This document shows positions 11,441 through 23,529 of a stretch of 64,000 nt of DNA, in pieces; the first letter of the stretch is position 1, and the number at the start of each line of letters is the position of its first letter. The position numbers and the translations under genes were made by a program. A model generated the notes under the pieces. The model ran no database searches, was not told where the DNA came from, and saw only the letters and a program-made list of their open reading frames with translations. The DNA lies in contig NC_068351.1 in assembly GCF_014633365.1 (NCBI RefSeq), forward strand, positions 24,834,366 through 24,898,365. The letters are read 5' to 3'. Source of the DNA: Diospyros lotus (Eukaryota > Streptophyta > Magnoliopsida > Ericales > Ebenaceae).

Positions 11441-13329
11441 CATTGAAAAGAAACATCAACACGTGGTGATTCATGCAAGGGTTTTAGTCAGCTTTTAAAA
11501 CTTTTTTGAAAACACATAATAAACGCAATGGAAGAAAACAAGATCACCTTGCAAGACCCGATATCTAACAACGATATGTAATACAAAACGAAACCATCCA
11601 TAGGGCGTTTAGAATGTATACATCACTAGAAGATTTTATTATTGATGAACAAGCCAAAGCAACTCCTGTCCTCATTGAAATATCTCCCAAACAACAGCTC
11701 TGAAAGCTCTCCTATTACTCCAACCAAAAATTTGGATTACCAATATGACCCTCGCTTGCACTAGAGCCCTAATCAATTCATGCTCCAAGCTTCTTGCTGG
11801 TAATCTGGTTGTAATTGGGTTTAAAAACAAAAGGATTTCAATTCCAAATAGTCTCACTATTGGATTAGAATTGCTATAATAGCAATTAGAAACTATGACC
11901 CCTGGGAGCAAGAGGAGAGGATAGGTTTTATGAATTTGGTAAGGTAAAGAATGCAACGGCTAAGATAGAAAGCTAAAGCAACAAAGAAAGCAAGCTTATA
12001 GCATTCTTCTTCTCCACCATTTTAAATCAAACCCTAAACCCTCGCACATTAGCCCAAGTTGGACAAAATCGACTAGGAGAGAAAGTGAAAAAAGGGAGAG
12101 AGGGGAAGAGGCATGTAAAGTAGCACGTCGTCCTTCCTGTTGTCCTCCTCATCCACATGTCCCTGAAATCAGTTATAGAAAACCATAAGAGAACATTCCC
12201 GAATGCAACCCTGACTATAAGAAATGCTTGACCAGTTTTGAGGTAATGGTGGACTAGTTTTCACCAAGTCACCAAGGACTGGTCGACCAATTATGAACTG
12301 GTAAACTAATTCGGTCATCGTTCGGTCGACTACCTCCAATGCTAGTTGATACACTTTGTTCCCTCGTTGGAACTTTATGAAAATTACATCTAGGCCCACC
12401 ATTAACTCTTAATATCTCTTTCATTATCTCATAATGAAACTGAGGCCCCCATTAACTCTTAACGGCATGCCTGTTAACTCTTAACAATTGCTCCCATTAA
12501 TTAAATTCCATTAACTCTTAATGACAATCAATAATTAATTACAACATTACATCACTAATAAACCATTACACTCGGATATACGTGTGACATTCTAGGTTCA
12601 CCAGTTAATAGCAATTGGGACATGTCAAACACTTTGACGTCGATTAAATACTTTGATCTACATAGAGGATCTCTCCATCTCCTCGATGTACCTCGAGAGG
12701 TCCTAAGCGACAACTAGCATTATGTTAGGATGATCCTACCAATAATGAAAGTCATACTTCAAGTGATCCTATTAGGGTTTTTGATTCATGTGTATTATAA
12801 TCCCTCCACAAACTAACATCCCGATCGAGTTAGAGCCATGGACTGATCATACTCACAAACTCGATAGCTATGCTAAGATCTAGTGTGGAGTGATTGAGAT
12901 GACTCTTCGAAACTCTTTCTAACATTGGAAACTCCTTTTAAATCATGTGCACCCTGGCCAGGGGTTTATACAATCACAAACCACTACTGAGCGCAAAGGA
13001 TGTCCACCTCGTGCTAAAGGTTAATGGATCATATTAGCAATCACCTGCCTCTATATGTTACTACACTGAGACCACATAGTGCACATTACCACCGAGATAT
13101 ATGGGCGATTTCACATAATGATAAATCTCTAACACCAACATACAAAACAATTTTTTTGCCTTCAGTCTAAGGACTAATAACATAATCGAAGTCAATGAAT
13201 AATCATTACTTCTCTCAACTATATGTGATCTGTCACTTACGTCACATTCAATAGATATTCAATTGACATCCACTCACATGTGTACTATATCCATCTCATG
13301 GATTATGACATGTGACTCACCATCCTTTA
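11441..13329 (-). repeat. Copia LTR, copy B, distal part (split by the Tekay element)
   Basis: On the minus strand this continues the LTR that starts at 29356. The two parts are separated by the gypsy element at 13330-29013 and its TSD. The sequence around 13255-13329 matches 31240-31314 of copy C. It contains AACTCTTAA repeats near 12410-12530 and GTCGAC words near 12290 and 12335. No coding capacity is seen. Confidence 0.7.
13325..13329. other. Target-site duplication of the Tekay element, left copy
   Basis: CTTTA here and at 29014-29018. The uninterrupted sequence CATCCTTTATCATTAG is present at 31306-31321. Confidence 0.9.
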
Positions 13330-15502
13330 TGTAATACCCAATAACTTTGGGTTGTTATTTTAAAGGAAAAATAGAAATTCGGGAAAAATAGGTATCTAAA
13401 AAGCCCAAAAAATTTATTAAATCATTTAAAGGGAGAACCCTGAAGCTTAAATGCCTAAGGAAATAGGAACGCCTTTAACAAGCATATCAAGGCATAATTT
13501 TTAAGACCAAAAGAAATCGAATCAGAAACCATTTTTGGTACAACTATGGATCGGGCTAAAAAATTGAATTATCGTAGGAGACTCCTGAGAGAGTATCGAA
13601 AGCCTGGGAAAGCTTCGGTTCATCGAGTAGGACAACCCTTCGGAAGTTTCGGGAAGAAACCAAGAGGTTTAAAGCCAAAACGAAAATTCGGGCCTAAGTG
13701 TTATTTTTCAAAATTGTCGGAAGGGGTCAAAATGACATTTTTTGAAAGTTTCAAGGGAGAAATGGAAAGATTAGGATTTGAGGGACCTAATGGAAATATT
13801 CAAAAGTTGAGGGGCTTTTGTGAATGAGGGTCAAAATAGAAAAAAAAAAACCAAAGTAGTGGGGCAAAAGTGCAAAAAAAAAATGAAAATCTTGGCCATG
13901 GAATCCGACCAAGCCACGAGGGGTCACCGAAAGCCTCTGGGTTTGCATGGGCGATGGTCAGGGAGGGTCAAAGAGTGATGATGAGCCGACAATGGCCACC
14001 GGAGTGGCTGGATTTTTGAAAAATTCGGCCAAGAAAGCTGGCCGAAATGGCGAGCCCTGTAACTTTCTTTTTCAGTTGATTATTGATGCCTTTAGGTCGA
14101 TCTAGGGGAGGTGAGGACGTCTAAGGCAATGGGTAAGGTGGCCAAGGCCATTTCGAGCTTCAACTTTGCCTATAAATAGAGCTTGTGTTGGCCAAAAATT
14201 TTAGAAGATTGAAGCTCAAATCAAAGCCATTTTTGAACAAATTGGGAGGAAAGGATAAAGGGCTTTTGTTGCCCATAAGTTGGAGAGCATTTTTGGAGAA
14301 TTTCGTGAGCAACAGAGTAAGAATGAAGGAGATATGAGGCTTCGCCGGAAACCTAGGTGGACTGCCTGGCCGAGTCTTCGAGCTTCAAGTTGACTGGCTT
14401 CCCGACCTCCTTTTGTGGGACCTTGTTAATTTTTGAATTTTTTTAATATTCTTGGAAAATTATTGTAGGATTTTCTGTGAAAAAAGATTTGGAAAAAAGG
14501 TGATGTAGGTATTTATTTTGGATTGTTAGTGAAAATAATTGGAGAAAAATAGAGAAAAAAAGGCAAGAAAATTAAGGAAAAATAGTTTTTATTGATTATT
14601 TAAATGAATATCTTGCCTAGGGTGTCTTGTGATTTGAGGTGAAACAATTGGTGCGATTTTCGAAGTTGGCATGAAAAATGAGGCAAGTTGCACACTTTTC
14701 GAGGTATCCTAATTTTTGAGAAAGGTGAGTGGTTTTGTCCCTATAACCCGTAAACGACACGAATACCTTTCTATGCATGATATTTATGTATGTTATGGTC
14801 ATCTTCATCATATTTGTCCATATTCAATTGCATGGAAAGTTATGATATTCACATGACACGTTATTATTGTCATATTGAAACTCGTGCATGGGATTGGAAT
14901 CTCACCCTAAGAGTGTAACCGTAATTCTCCAAGGATAATTGATGGAACAACGTTAGGATTATCCTGCAGAGGTTCAGGATTCTACCTAGGGTTCCGTGTC
15001 AGGCTGGTGGGCCAAAGACGTTACACTAGGGTATTTATTTATAAATGTCCATGCATCATTCATTCATTCATTCTTATCTAACCCTCACTTAGAAGATTTC
15101 ATCTTCTAATATTGGACTATGTCCCTGGAATATTCCACATTCCAGGTGAGACAAGTGGCCGGAAGGGCAAGGAGGTGATCGAGCCCTGATAGCAACAGAA
15201 ATTTTTCGGGCCCCATGTGAGGCCAGGATCATCTATTACATTCAGTTTTATTGTTTAGATTTTATCAATAATTGTAATATAATGTTGGGTGGACAATATG
15301 TATGTACCCAAGTATGTTATATTTTCGAGGTTTCATGCAGGTTCTGATCTTGCTTCTGCTTATGTTAAAAATGTATCATTCTTTCGTTATGTTTTGGAGT
15401 GTTATATATAAAGGTTATTTTGAAGATTTATTATTAAATTATGTTTAAATGAAAAAAAAATCCTAACATATATTTTAATGCCCTGGAAGGCAGGGTGTTA
15501 CA
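13330..15502 (+). repeat. 5' LTR of the Tekay element
   Basis: 2173 bp, TG...CA termini. It aligns with 25191-29013 except that about 150 bp near 14412, present at about 26270-26430, is missing here. The frame at 13546-13827 lies wholly inside the LTR and its counterpart in the 3' LTR is broken, so it is not called as a gene. Confidence 0.92.
14171..14178 (+). promoter_or_regulatory. LTR TATA box
   Basis: TATAAATA is followed by GAGCTTGTG. The same box is conserved in the 3' LTR (26024-26031) and in the diverged LTR at 45053-45060, which supports a function as the LTR promoter. Confidence 0.75.
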
Positions 15503-15504
15503 GT

Positions 15505-15517
15505 TGGTATCAGAGCC
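15505..15517 (+). other. tRNA-iMet primer binding site
   Basis: TGGTATCAGAGCC begins two bases after the LTR end, complementary to the 3' end of initiator tRNA-Met. This is the PBS type used by chromoviruses and most copia elements. Confidence 0.9.
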
Positions 15518-15806
15518 AAAGTTCCATTCGGAGATTTAGGATAGATCATTAGGGATCTATGAACCCGAGGTTTCGAAAACTTAGATTAAGAAATCCTTAT
15601 CTAGAGATTATGGACTTAAGTGTGCTGTAGTGAAAGTGCATGTCTAGGAAAGTTCTGGCTAAGGAAAGACTTGGTACTTAAGTGCGTCTGTTTGTGACCC
15701 ACCTTTCTTTCCTGGGAGCTTACCTGGTGTATTATTCATGTACAAACACTATGTGGTTACTATTCCCGATGAGTAGTGGCAATCTAATCAGTTTTTCAAT
15801 GTCAGA

Positions 15807-16314
15807 ATGGAAGGGGATTACCTTGAACAATTCTGGGTGACCCATTGGACCAGTCAATGGGTAGACAACGAACCAATGATGGGAGACGTCTTCAGTCGCT
15901 TTGAAATTTTAAAAGGCATCGTGAGGGATGTGCCGCCAAGCAGCTTCGTTGCAACCAAGCCTAATGCACGCTCAGGTAGAGTTCCTAGTAAATCACATGG
16001 AAGAAGAATGGAGAGCCGTAGCCAAAAAGATACGCCAACAGGGCGATTACACGTCTCTACATTTCTTCTGTATGCGATTCTGCGATCAGGTCATTGATCT
16101 GTTCGAGGGAGCCATAATAGAAGAAGAGGACTTGGATGGAGATTGGGATGACATCGAGGTGGCCGAAGCCCATATGATGAACGCCGGTTACCTTCACTTG
16201 GATAACGAAGAAGAAGAAGCAACTGTGCACGATGACCTCGAGGGACCTATAACCGAGTCTGAAGACGACACGGCTAACGACGATGCTTGGGTCTGGAAGC
16301 CAGCTAGCCCATAG
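15807..16314 (+). pseudogene. Leader ORF of the Tekay element, acidic protein of unknown function
   Basis: It begins MEGDYLEQFWVTHWTSQW, shifts frame near 15915-15927, then continues LVNHMEEEWRAVAKKIRQQG and CMRFCDQVIDLFEGAIIEEE and ends in a strongly acidic tail (DDLEGPITESEDD) before a stop. The joined length would be about 169 residues. It lies between the PBS and gag, about 150 bp before the gag start, on the same strand. No zinc knuckle, protease or capsid motif is visible, and I do not recognise the family. The one-base frame break marks it as inactivated. Composition (Trp- and Cys-containing helical N-half, acidic C-half) suggests a folded protein rather than random sequence. Confidence 0.5.
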
Positions 16315-16461
16315 GAAGAGTCATGGACGATTTTATTTCGCTTATTAGTGTGTCAGATGTGTGATGTGTGCTTTTCTTAAACGATGTTATATATCGTGTT
16401 TTGAAATGAAATTCCATTTTGAAGAAATTCTCGTGGAATGAGATTTTGTCTTATCTTTCAG

Positions 16462-17634
16462 ATGGTAACTACAAGACAACAAAGGAACAGGACTCCTGTC
16501 AACCCCAATCGGGAAATCGAAGATGTAAGAAATAGTGGGAATCGTCGCCACAGTTGCGCCGATAGTAGTAGCATCTGGACTGAGGAACAAGAGACAGAAT
16601 CAACAGTTCCCAAAGGACGATTAGATCAGATTGAGAAGATTTTAGAGAATCTCATAACCCACACAACTAGGGAGAACCGGCCAGACACACTGATAATGTG
16701 CTAGAACAGTATTGGCGACAACAACCACCAACGTTCAAGGGAAAACCCAATGATGACCCTGCATGGCCGAGTACTGGTTGGAGCAGACAGAGAAGTTGCT
16801 TCGACATCTGCAGTATAATGATGAGGACAAATTGAATTGTGTTATTTTCATGTTGGAGGAAGAAGCTGGAAGATGGTGGCAGACAGTAAAATGAGCTTTA
16901 CAACGATCCCACTCGAGGCAAGGATCAGAATCCGATGAGACTCCAGTATCAGTCTGGGAGGCATTTAAGAAGGCCTTCAACGATAAGTATTTTCCTCTTA
17001 GTTGGAAGCAAGAAAAGAGCTAGGAGTTTACAACCTAAAGCAGATCGGGGAAATGTTAGTGGCTCAATATGACACTCGATTCAATCAGCTCATTAAATAC
17101 GTGCCAATGTATGATGCCGATGAATGGCAAAAGGCATAGAAGTTTATGTCAGGGCTTCAAGTAGAGCTGCTGCAGGCTTTGAGCACTTGGTCGATCGACT
17201 CCTATGAAGAAGCCTTCAGTAAAGCTTTGATAATAGAAAGGAATTTTCTTCAAGTGAAACTCATTAGGTCTGGTGAAACGAAGGGAAACTTGGAACATAA
17301 ATTTTGAAATAAAAGCTCCCAAAACAGCAAGCAATGCCCCAAATGCAAGAAGAACCATCTGGGAAAGAAATGCTTGGTAGGGACATCCAACTGTTACTTG
17401 TGCGGAGAACGAGGACCCATAAGTAGAGACTGTCGCAAGAGAAAAGAAACACCTCTAGTGAAAGACCTAATGAAGGTGGTGTGTTTCCAGTGCAATCAAC
17501 TAGGGCACTATTCTAGGAACTGCCTGAAGAAGCCAAAACTTGGACAAGCAGATGGACCAGCTGAAAAAGCAAGGGAGGCTATGGGACTCGTCAGGGACGC
17601 GTCTACAACCTCACCAAGGAAGATGTGGGGATAG
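16462..17634 (+). pseudogene. gag polyprotein, Tekay type (frameshifted)
   Basis: It starts MVTTRQQRNRTPVNPNRE. After a frame break near 16700 the capsid-like region reads FKGKPNDDPA, then AEYWLEQTEKLLRHLQYNDE, MLEEEAGRWWQTVK and VWEAFKKAFNDKYFP. Further stops occur at about 16891, 17022, 17140 and 17306. Three zinc-knuckle-like motifs follow: CPKCKKNHLGKKC, CYLCGERGPISRDC (Pro where His is expected) and CFQCNQLGHYSRNC. Gag forms the particle and binds RNA through the knuckles. It ends at a stop at 17632-17634, and pol continues in another frame. Confidence 0.85.
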
Positions 17635-19686
17635 ATCTAGCAGTCGTACAAGGTACGTTCTTTATATTGGATACCCCTGTGCATGCATTGATATACCCTG
17701 GGTCAACGCATTCATTTGTGTCATATGCTTTGGCTGAAAGTTTGGGGATAGAAACTAAACCTATGGAGTCTCCGATAATAATTTCAACGCCCATGGGTAA
17801 AAGTGCAAGGTCTTCAAAAGTGTTAGAAGGATACGAAATTAGTTTAAGTGATGCTCAGTTTCAAGTTGATCTAATTTTGTTAGAAGTATATGACTTCGAT
17901 GTAATCTTAGGAATAGACTTCTTGTCTAGATATGATGCCAGCATAGATTGTCGAAGAAAAATAATGACCATAAGTAAAACCGAAGGGGAATGGGTCAAAT
18001 TTGGAGGTCAGGGTGACCCCAAGAATGGGAAAATGATTTCGGCCGAGAAGGTAGAAAAGTTGAAAAACCAAGGAGCCCATGGATGTATAGTTTATGCTCG
18101 TTTGGAAGAGAAAGAAGTACCAGAGCTGAAAGAGGTGCGGATAGTACGAGAGTATGAGGATGTGTTTCTGGAAGAACTACCAAGACTACCGCCACCTCGA
18201 GAAATCGCATTCTCAATTGAGCTAATGCCAGGAACCAAACTGATATCAATTCCTCCATATCAAATGGCTCCGGCAGAAATGAAGGAATTAAGGAGTCAGC
18301 TTCAGGAACTGAGAGATAAGGGATTTATTAGGCCAAGCGCATCGCCGTGGGGAGCGTCAGTGCTATTTGTAAAAAAAAAGGACGAAAGTTTGAGAATGTG
18401 CATTGACTATCATCAGCTAAATAAGGCCACAGTAAATAATAAGTATCCACTTTCGAGGATCGATGAGCTGTTTGATCAGCTGCAAGGAGCAAAGATATTT
18501 TAAAAAATTGACTTGAGGTCTGGATATTACCAATTGGGGATTAAGCCTGATGATATTTCGAAAATGGCTTTTCGGTTAAGGTATGGCCATTTTGAGTATT
18601 TCGTGATGCCATTCAGGTTAACAAATGCTCCAACAGCATTTATGGATCTCATGAACAGGGTGTTCAAACCCTATTTGGATCAGTTCGTGATTATATTTAT
18701 AGATGATATATTGATCTATTCCTCAAATGAGAGCGATCATGAGGAGCACTTAAGGGCGGTGCTAAGAACTCTCAGGAAGCATCAGTTGTACGCCAAGTTC
18801 TCAAAGTGTGAGTTCTGGCTACCCCAAGTTGCGTTTCTTGGACATGTGATCTCTCCCGAAGGAATCTCGGTAGATCCAACAAAAGTTGAGATTGTTCAGG
18901 GATGGAAGCAGCCAACGAGCGTGACGAAGGTATGAACCTTTTTGGGATCGACAGGCTACTATCGAAGATTCGTGAAGGGATTTTCAAAATTAGCCGCACC
19001 TATAACGAAGCTTATTCGGAAGGATGTCAAGTTTGAATAGATCGCCAAATGCGAGGAAAGTTTTCAAGAGCTCAAAGATCGTCTAACCACAGCATCTGTT
19101 TCAGCAATGCCAGGTGGGCTCAGAGGATTCCTTATATCTACGTTGTGTGTTAATGCAACATGGACAAGTGATCGCTTATGGATCCTGACAGTTAAAGAGG
19201 CACGAAGTAAACTACCCGACGCATGATCTAGAATTGGCAGCCGTAATATATACTCTAAAACTATGGAGGCATTACCTGTATGGTGAAACCTTTGGAGTGT
19301 TCACGGACCACAAGAGCCTGAAGTATGTGTTCTCACAAAAGGAGTTGAACCTTAGACAGCAAAGATGGATGGAGTTTCTTAAGGACTACGACTGCACCAT
19401 ACAGTATCACCCGGGGCGTGCTAATGTGGTGGCTGACGCACTGAGTAAGAATGTGCCTATTTCAATGGTCGGGATGATGGCCCGTGAGTGGCAGATGTTT
19501 GAGGCTTTTAGCCAACTGGCGGTGAGTGTAATGCCAAAGGAATCATCCGTCCTTATTGCTAGCATCATAATTCAATTGGATTTGGTGAACGAAATACGGG
19601 AGGCATATGTGGAGGATAAGTGAATACATCTATGGGTAGACGAGCATGGACAGCCTAAGAGATCTGATTTTGAAATCCAGGATGGC
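17625..19686 (+). pseudogene. pol, first part: protease, RT and RNase H (Tekay type)
   Basis: Protease is recognisable by [12 protein letters not shown], in which the catalytic Asp of the usual LIDPGSTHSF is Tyr, followed by [15 protein letters not shown] follows with [14 protein letters not shown], a stop in [14 protein letters not shown] (about 18500), and an intact FIDDILIYS at about 18699-18725. Further stops occur at about 18934 and 19038. A small deletion near 19140 removes the first RNase H Asp block. RNase H continues as [11 protein letters not shown] and ends [15 protein letters not shown]. The reading is cut at 19691 by the inserted LTR and resumes at 23530. Confidence 0.9.
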
Positions 19687-19691
19687 ATACT
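19687..19691. other. Target-site duplication ATACT, left copy
   Basis: ATACT here and at 23525-23529. Removing one copy and the insert restores the integrase-linker reading DGILRFRG. Confidence 0.92.
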
Positions 19692-22600
19692 TGAAAGTAA
19701 AATAAGATCATTACGGGGCAAGCGGCGTAGTTCAAAAATTTTGAACCTTGCCCCGATCCCGGTGATTGGATCAACATAGAAATTAAATCATTCACATACA
19801 AATAAAATAAATCTAACCTTTAGATTTTCGAGTCATTCGCGGATTCGAGCCGTCCAAGCATCCGGCCTCTAACTCATGATACGCAGCACGAGTCTGTTGG
19901 CAAGAAGAGCAGAATAGGAGTGCTAGCTCATTCTCCTTTTTGCAGCTTGTGTATGGACGGAAAAGAATGCCCACGTTTCAAATCGATGCCAAAAAGAAAT
20001 AGGAAATAGTGAACGACAATATATTTTTCAACTCTTGAAAAACTATACCAAAAACTCTCTAGTTTGGGCAACCCATAAAGAGGTATTTATAAGGAACTCT
20101 AGGGTTTCTTAAACCCTAATGGATATGGGCTAGCCCATTTAATTTAGTCCAATTAAGAACTTAATTAAATGAGTTTATTCTAGTCCAACTAGAAATATAA
20201 TTAAATGGCCCAAATCTTATTATGGTTTTAAATATAATATTCAATCCAAATCCAATTTAACCTAAATATAATATTTAATATTTGACCCAAATCTAATTTA
20301 GCCCAAATATAATATTTAATATTTAGCCCAAATCTAATTTAGTCCAAATATAATATTTAATATTTGGTCCAAATCCAATTTAGTTCAAATATTAACTTAA
20401 GCCAAAATATATTTTATTTCCTACTTGCCACTCTAACAAATAAAAAATTATTAAATTAGAAACTCTTTCCTAATTTAATCAATTGTCATTTTAGGAAACT
20501 CTTTCCATTATGACGACCCCTCGTCATATCAACGTTATTACGTCTCTTTGTTCTATTTCCGTGAGAACCTACGACGGCATAACTTCTTGTCGAAGTGTCC
20601 CACTTAACCATACCTCCGCTTTCCCGGTTTAAGCCAGGGACCGTGCCTATTGCATATGACTCATTAGTCTGCCGAATATGTTTGCAATGTGTCGGTACGA
20701 ACACATAAGACAAAATTGGACTCTAGCAAGGCGTCATGCCTATCCAATTATTCAAAAGGATTCATAATCCGCAAATAACCTTTCATGAGCATGGTTACTG
20801 TGTAATACGATCCTCTTGTCAATATATCTTATGTGATCTCAAGTTAGTAATGTGTTACTTGATTATGATCACATAAATTTTTCTTCAGTCATCCGTTGTT
20901 AGACCAGGAGGTGTTATGGAACACACCAAGAAGGGAGGTGAATTGGTTATATTAAAAAATTCTTTTGAGAAACAGAGATATCAACCGTGTAAAAACAATC
21001 TTGTTTTGTGAAAAGTAAATATGAAATCTTATGAATGAATGAATGAATTAAGTAGGGATAAAAATGCTAACATGAACAAATAAAAACAGGAAGCACAGAA
21101 GACAAAAGATTTATAGTGGTTCCGCTTTCCAAGTCTAGTCTACTACCTTAGCTACCCACTAAGGATTTTGAAGCAAATTCACTATCAGCCCCCTACTCAA
21201 CCCAAGTAGGTCCTCTAGTCCGTGACTAGGAAAAACTTACAAACCTCCTAATATAATGGGCCCTTTAGCTTACGCTAGGACAATTACAGTAATCATGAAA
21301 ATGAGAGTCTAAGAGTACAATCTCTTAGTTACAAGCTCTCTCCAACTGATAAATTTAGGCTTACAATGAATGTAACAGTGTATACAAAGCCTCAAAAATG
21401 TAAACACAGAGAGAGAAGATATTAATCGCTCGATGTAAAAATAAAAGCTCGGTGGTTGAAGATATTAAATGTTTTCCAACAGCCTTTAATTGATTCTCGC
21501 AACCCATATTTATAATTGATGGTAGATAGATCCAAAAATTCAACCGTTGTGGTGGTTGGGCGAGTATTAAATGCTCTAAAAACTAGCCGTTATAAGTTTC
21601 TGTGAAACACATAGTCGACAGAGAAAATAGGTTAGTCGACTATTTCATCAAATAAAACTAGGCATAGTCGATAGACAAGAAAGCATAGTCGACTATTTCT
21701 AAACCAAAACTTCTCATAGTCGACAGATCTTTTTACATAGTTGACAGATCAAAAATACAAGGAAAATTTTGAAATTCATGAACAAACATAGTCGACAGAT
21801 GAAATAGCATAGTCGACTATCCTTACACAATAGTCGACAGAATGAAATATAGTCGACAGATTAAATAAGCATAGTCAACTATCCTTATGCATAGTCGACA
21901 GCACTAAACAACATAGTCGACTATCTACTTGGAAAATCTGAAAACTTAACAGATAACATGTAGAAGCACACTTGATTAATACAAAACATCACCACATATT
22001 TATGTTTTACCTTCCATTTATTTTAATACATAAATGTAAATAAGAAAGTACCCCCCATTTGGATTCAATAAAAATATCTAAAAAATCAAAATCCATAAGA
22101 ATAAAAAAGTAAAATTTGGATTTTAGTAGGAACTTAGGATTTTGCGATTTTACCACCTCCAAGATATACACTTTCTATTTCTTGAAAAATTCATTAAAAA
22201 TCATTTTATCACTAATGAATGTTAGCTATTGAATTATCGGGAGTTAGTTTTCTAAAAAGGAAACATTTTCATATATGTCTCCTTATAAGGTGCTAGTCTT
22301 CCAGACTTAGAAAAATATTGAAACATTATCAAAATGAGTTTCAAGACATGATGCATGAACTAAAGGATTTTTCATACGTTTAAGTTTCAAGCCAAAACCT
22401 TTCATGCACGCTTCAAAATATGAAAGCTTATTCTGAAATATGAGATTAACATAAATGATTTTTCATACTTAAGATTGGATTTTCATCAAACACATTTATG
22501 TTCAAGTTGGTCTTTTAACTTAGAACAATTTTAGTTCTATGTTGACTAACGACTTTAAAGCTAATTTGAAAAACATTTTAAGAGATTCTTTTAAGACTAA

Positions 22601-23524
22601 ATACTTGACTTTGCAAATCTCCAACTAATATAGAAAATCATAAATCTTTTTGGTTTTCATTATAACAAAGCACTTGAAATTGATTTTTATTGAAAACCAT
22701 AGACTTGACTCATGACTTAGGGATAAAACAAGGTATTGTTTTTCATCATCAAAACTAAACACAAGGGTAGAACATCAGTCCGGATATCTTCACTTAATAG
22801 AAAGTGAATCAATAACTCTTTATTGATCTCTTTCACCATGGCCATGGATTTAAAGTGAATATCCACTTAAGACACCTTAGATATATCATCCTCTATCAAG
22901 GGATAGACAAGTTCCATCTTGACTATGCACCCATCTCCATAAGCCTTGCGATATACCCAATGATCACCCACGTGCAGCCTTTATCTAGGCCCATCGAAAC
23001 GATGTCAAAGCATACCGGTCTTCTTATGAGATGACCGTGATAACCTCAGGTCCAAGGATTAGTTACACCCATCTCGTATGAGAATACCATCAACATATAA
23101 CCAAAATAGATTCTCATGGCGAGTCATGTCCAATGACACGTTCTCCAACATTGGTCACCTATGTACTTGTCTAGGCATCCCCGTGCCTATGGGTGTGAGA
23201 CCCCCATTGCTATCACATAGCAAAAACATAGCACATACAAGTCTTACTGCAATTGTCAATGTCCATTCGTGACATTGCTACGACTTGGGACGTTTAATGA
23301 TGTTTAGAAACTGTGATATATCATCTCACATCTTTATAGATTATTCACAGTATACATCATATGAACTTCTATCTAGTTTCATTCGGTTATTACAATAATA
23401 ACAAGAAACTAATAAAATGACTTCTTGTGAATTTGAACAACTCCTTATTCAAATAATAAACATGATTACAATTATCAGTGTACAACATGCCCAATCTGAT
23501 TGGGTCTAGAGCACCATACTAACA
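19692..23524 (-). repeat. Solo copia LTR inserted in the Tekay pol gene
   Basis: On the minus strand it begins TGTTAGTATGGTGCTCTAG and ends TTACTTTCA, with TSD ATACT. A minus-strand TATA box (TATAAATA, about 20085-20092) lies about 400 bp before its end. No PBS, PPT or coding domain is present, so this is a solo LTR left by LTR-LTR recombination, about 1.98 kb once the nested 1.85-kb insertion is subtracted. The last 90 bp contain a strong hairpin (GGGGCAA ... GTTCAAAAATTTTGAAC ... GCCCC). Confidence 0.85.
20912..22761 (-). repeat. SIRE-type copia LTR nested in the solo LTR
   Basis: On the minus strand it starts TGTTTAGTTTTGATGATGAA and ends CACCTCCCTTCTTGGTGTG...CATAACA. This is the same 3' end seen just before the SIRE PBS at 47080-47116. 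At 21600-21950 it contains about fifteen copies of ATAGTCGACA or ATAGTCGACTAT. No coding domains are seen. Flanks GGAGG and CAAGG do not match, so the TSD is lost or the borders are off by a few bases. Confidence 0.65.
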
Positions 23525-23529
23525 ATACT

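Noticed and set aside
13546..13827. 93-codon ORF in the Tekay 5' LTR
   Set aside because: Located upstream of the LTR TATA box. The counterpart in the 3' LTR (25411-25693) is broken by stops, and no known domain is seen.
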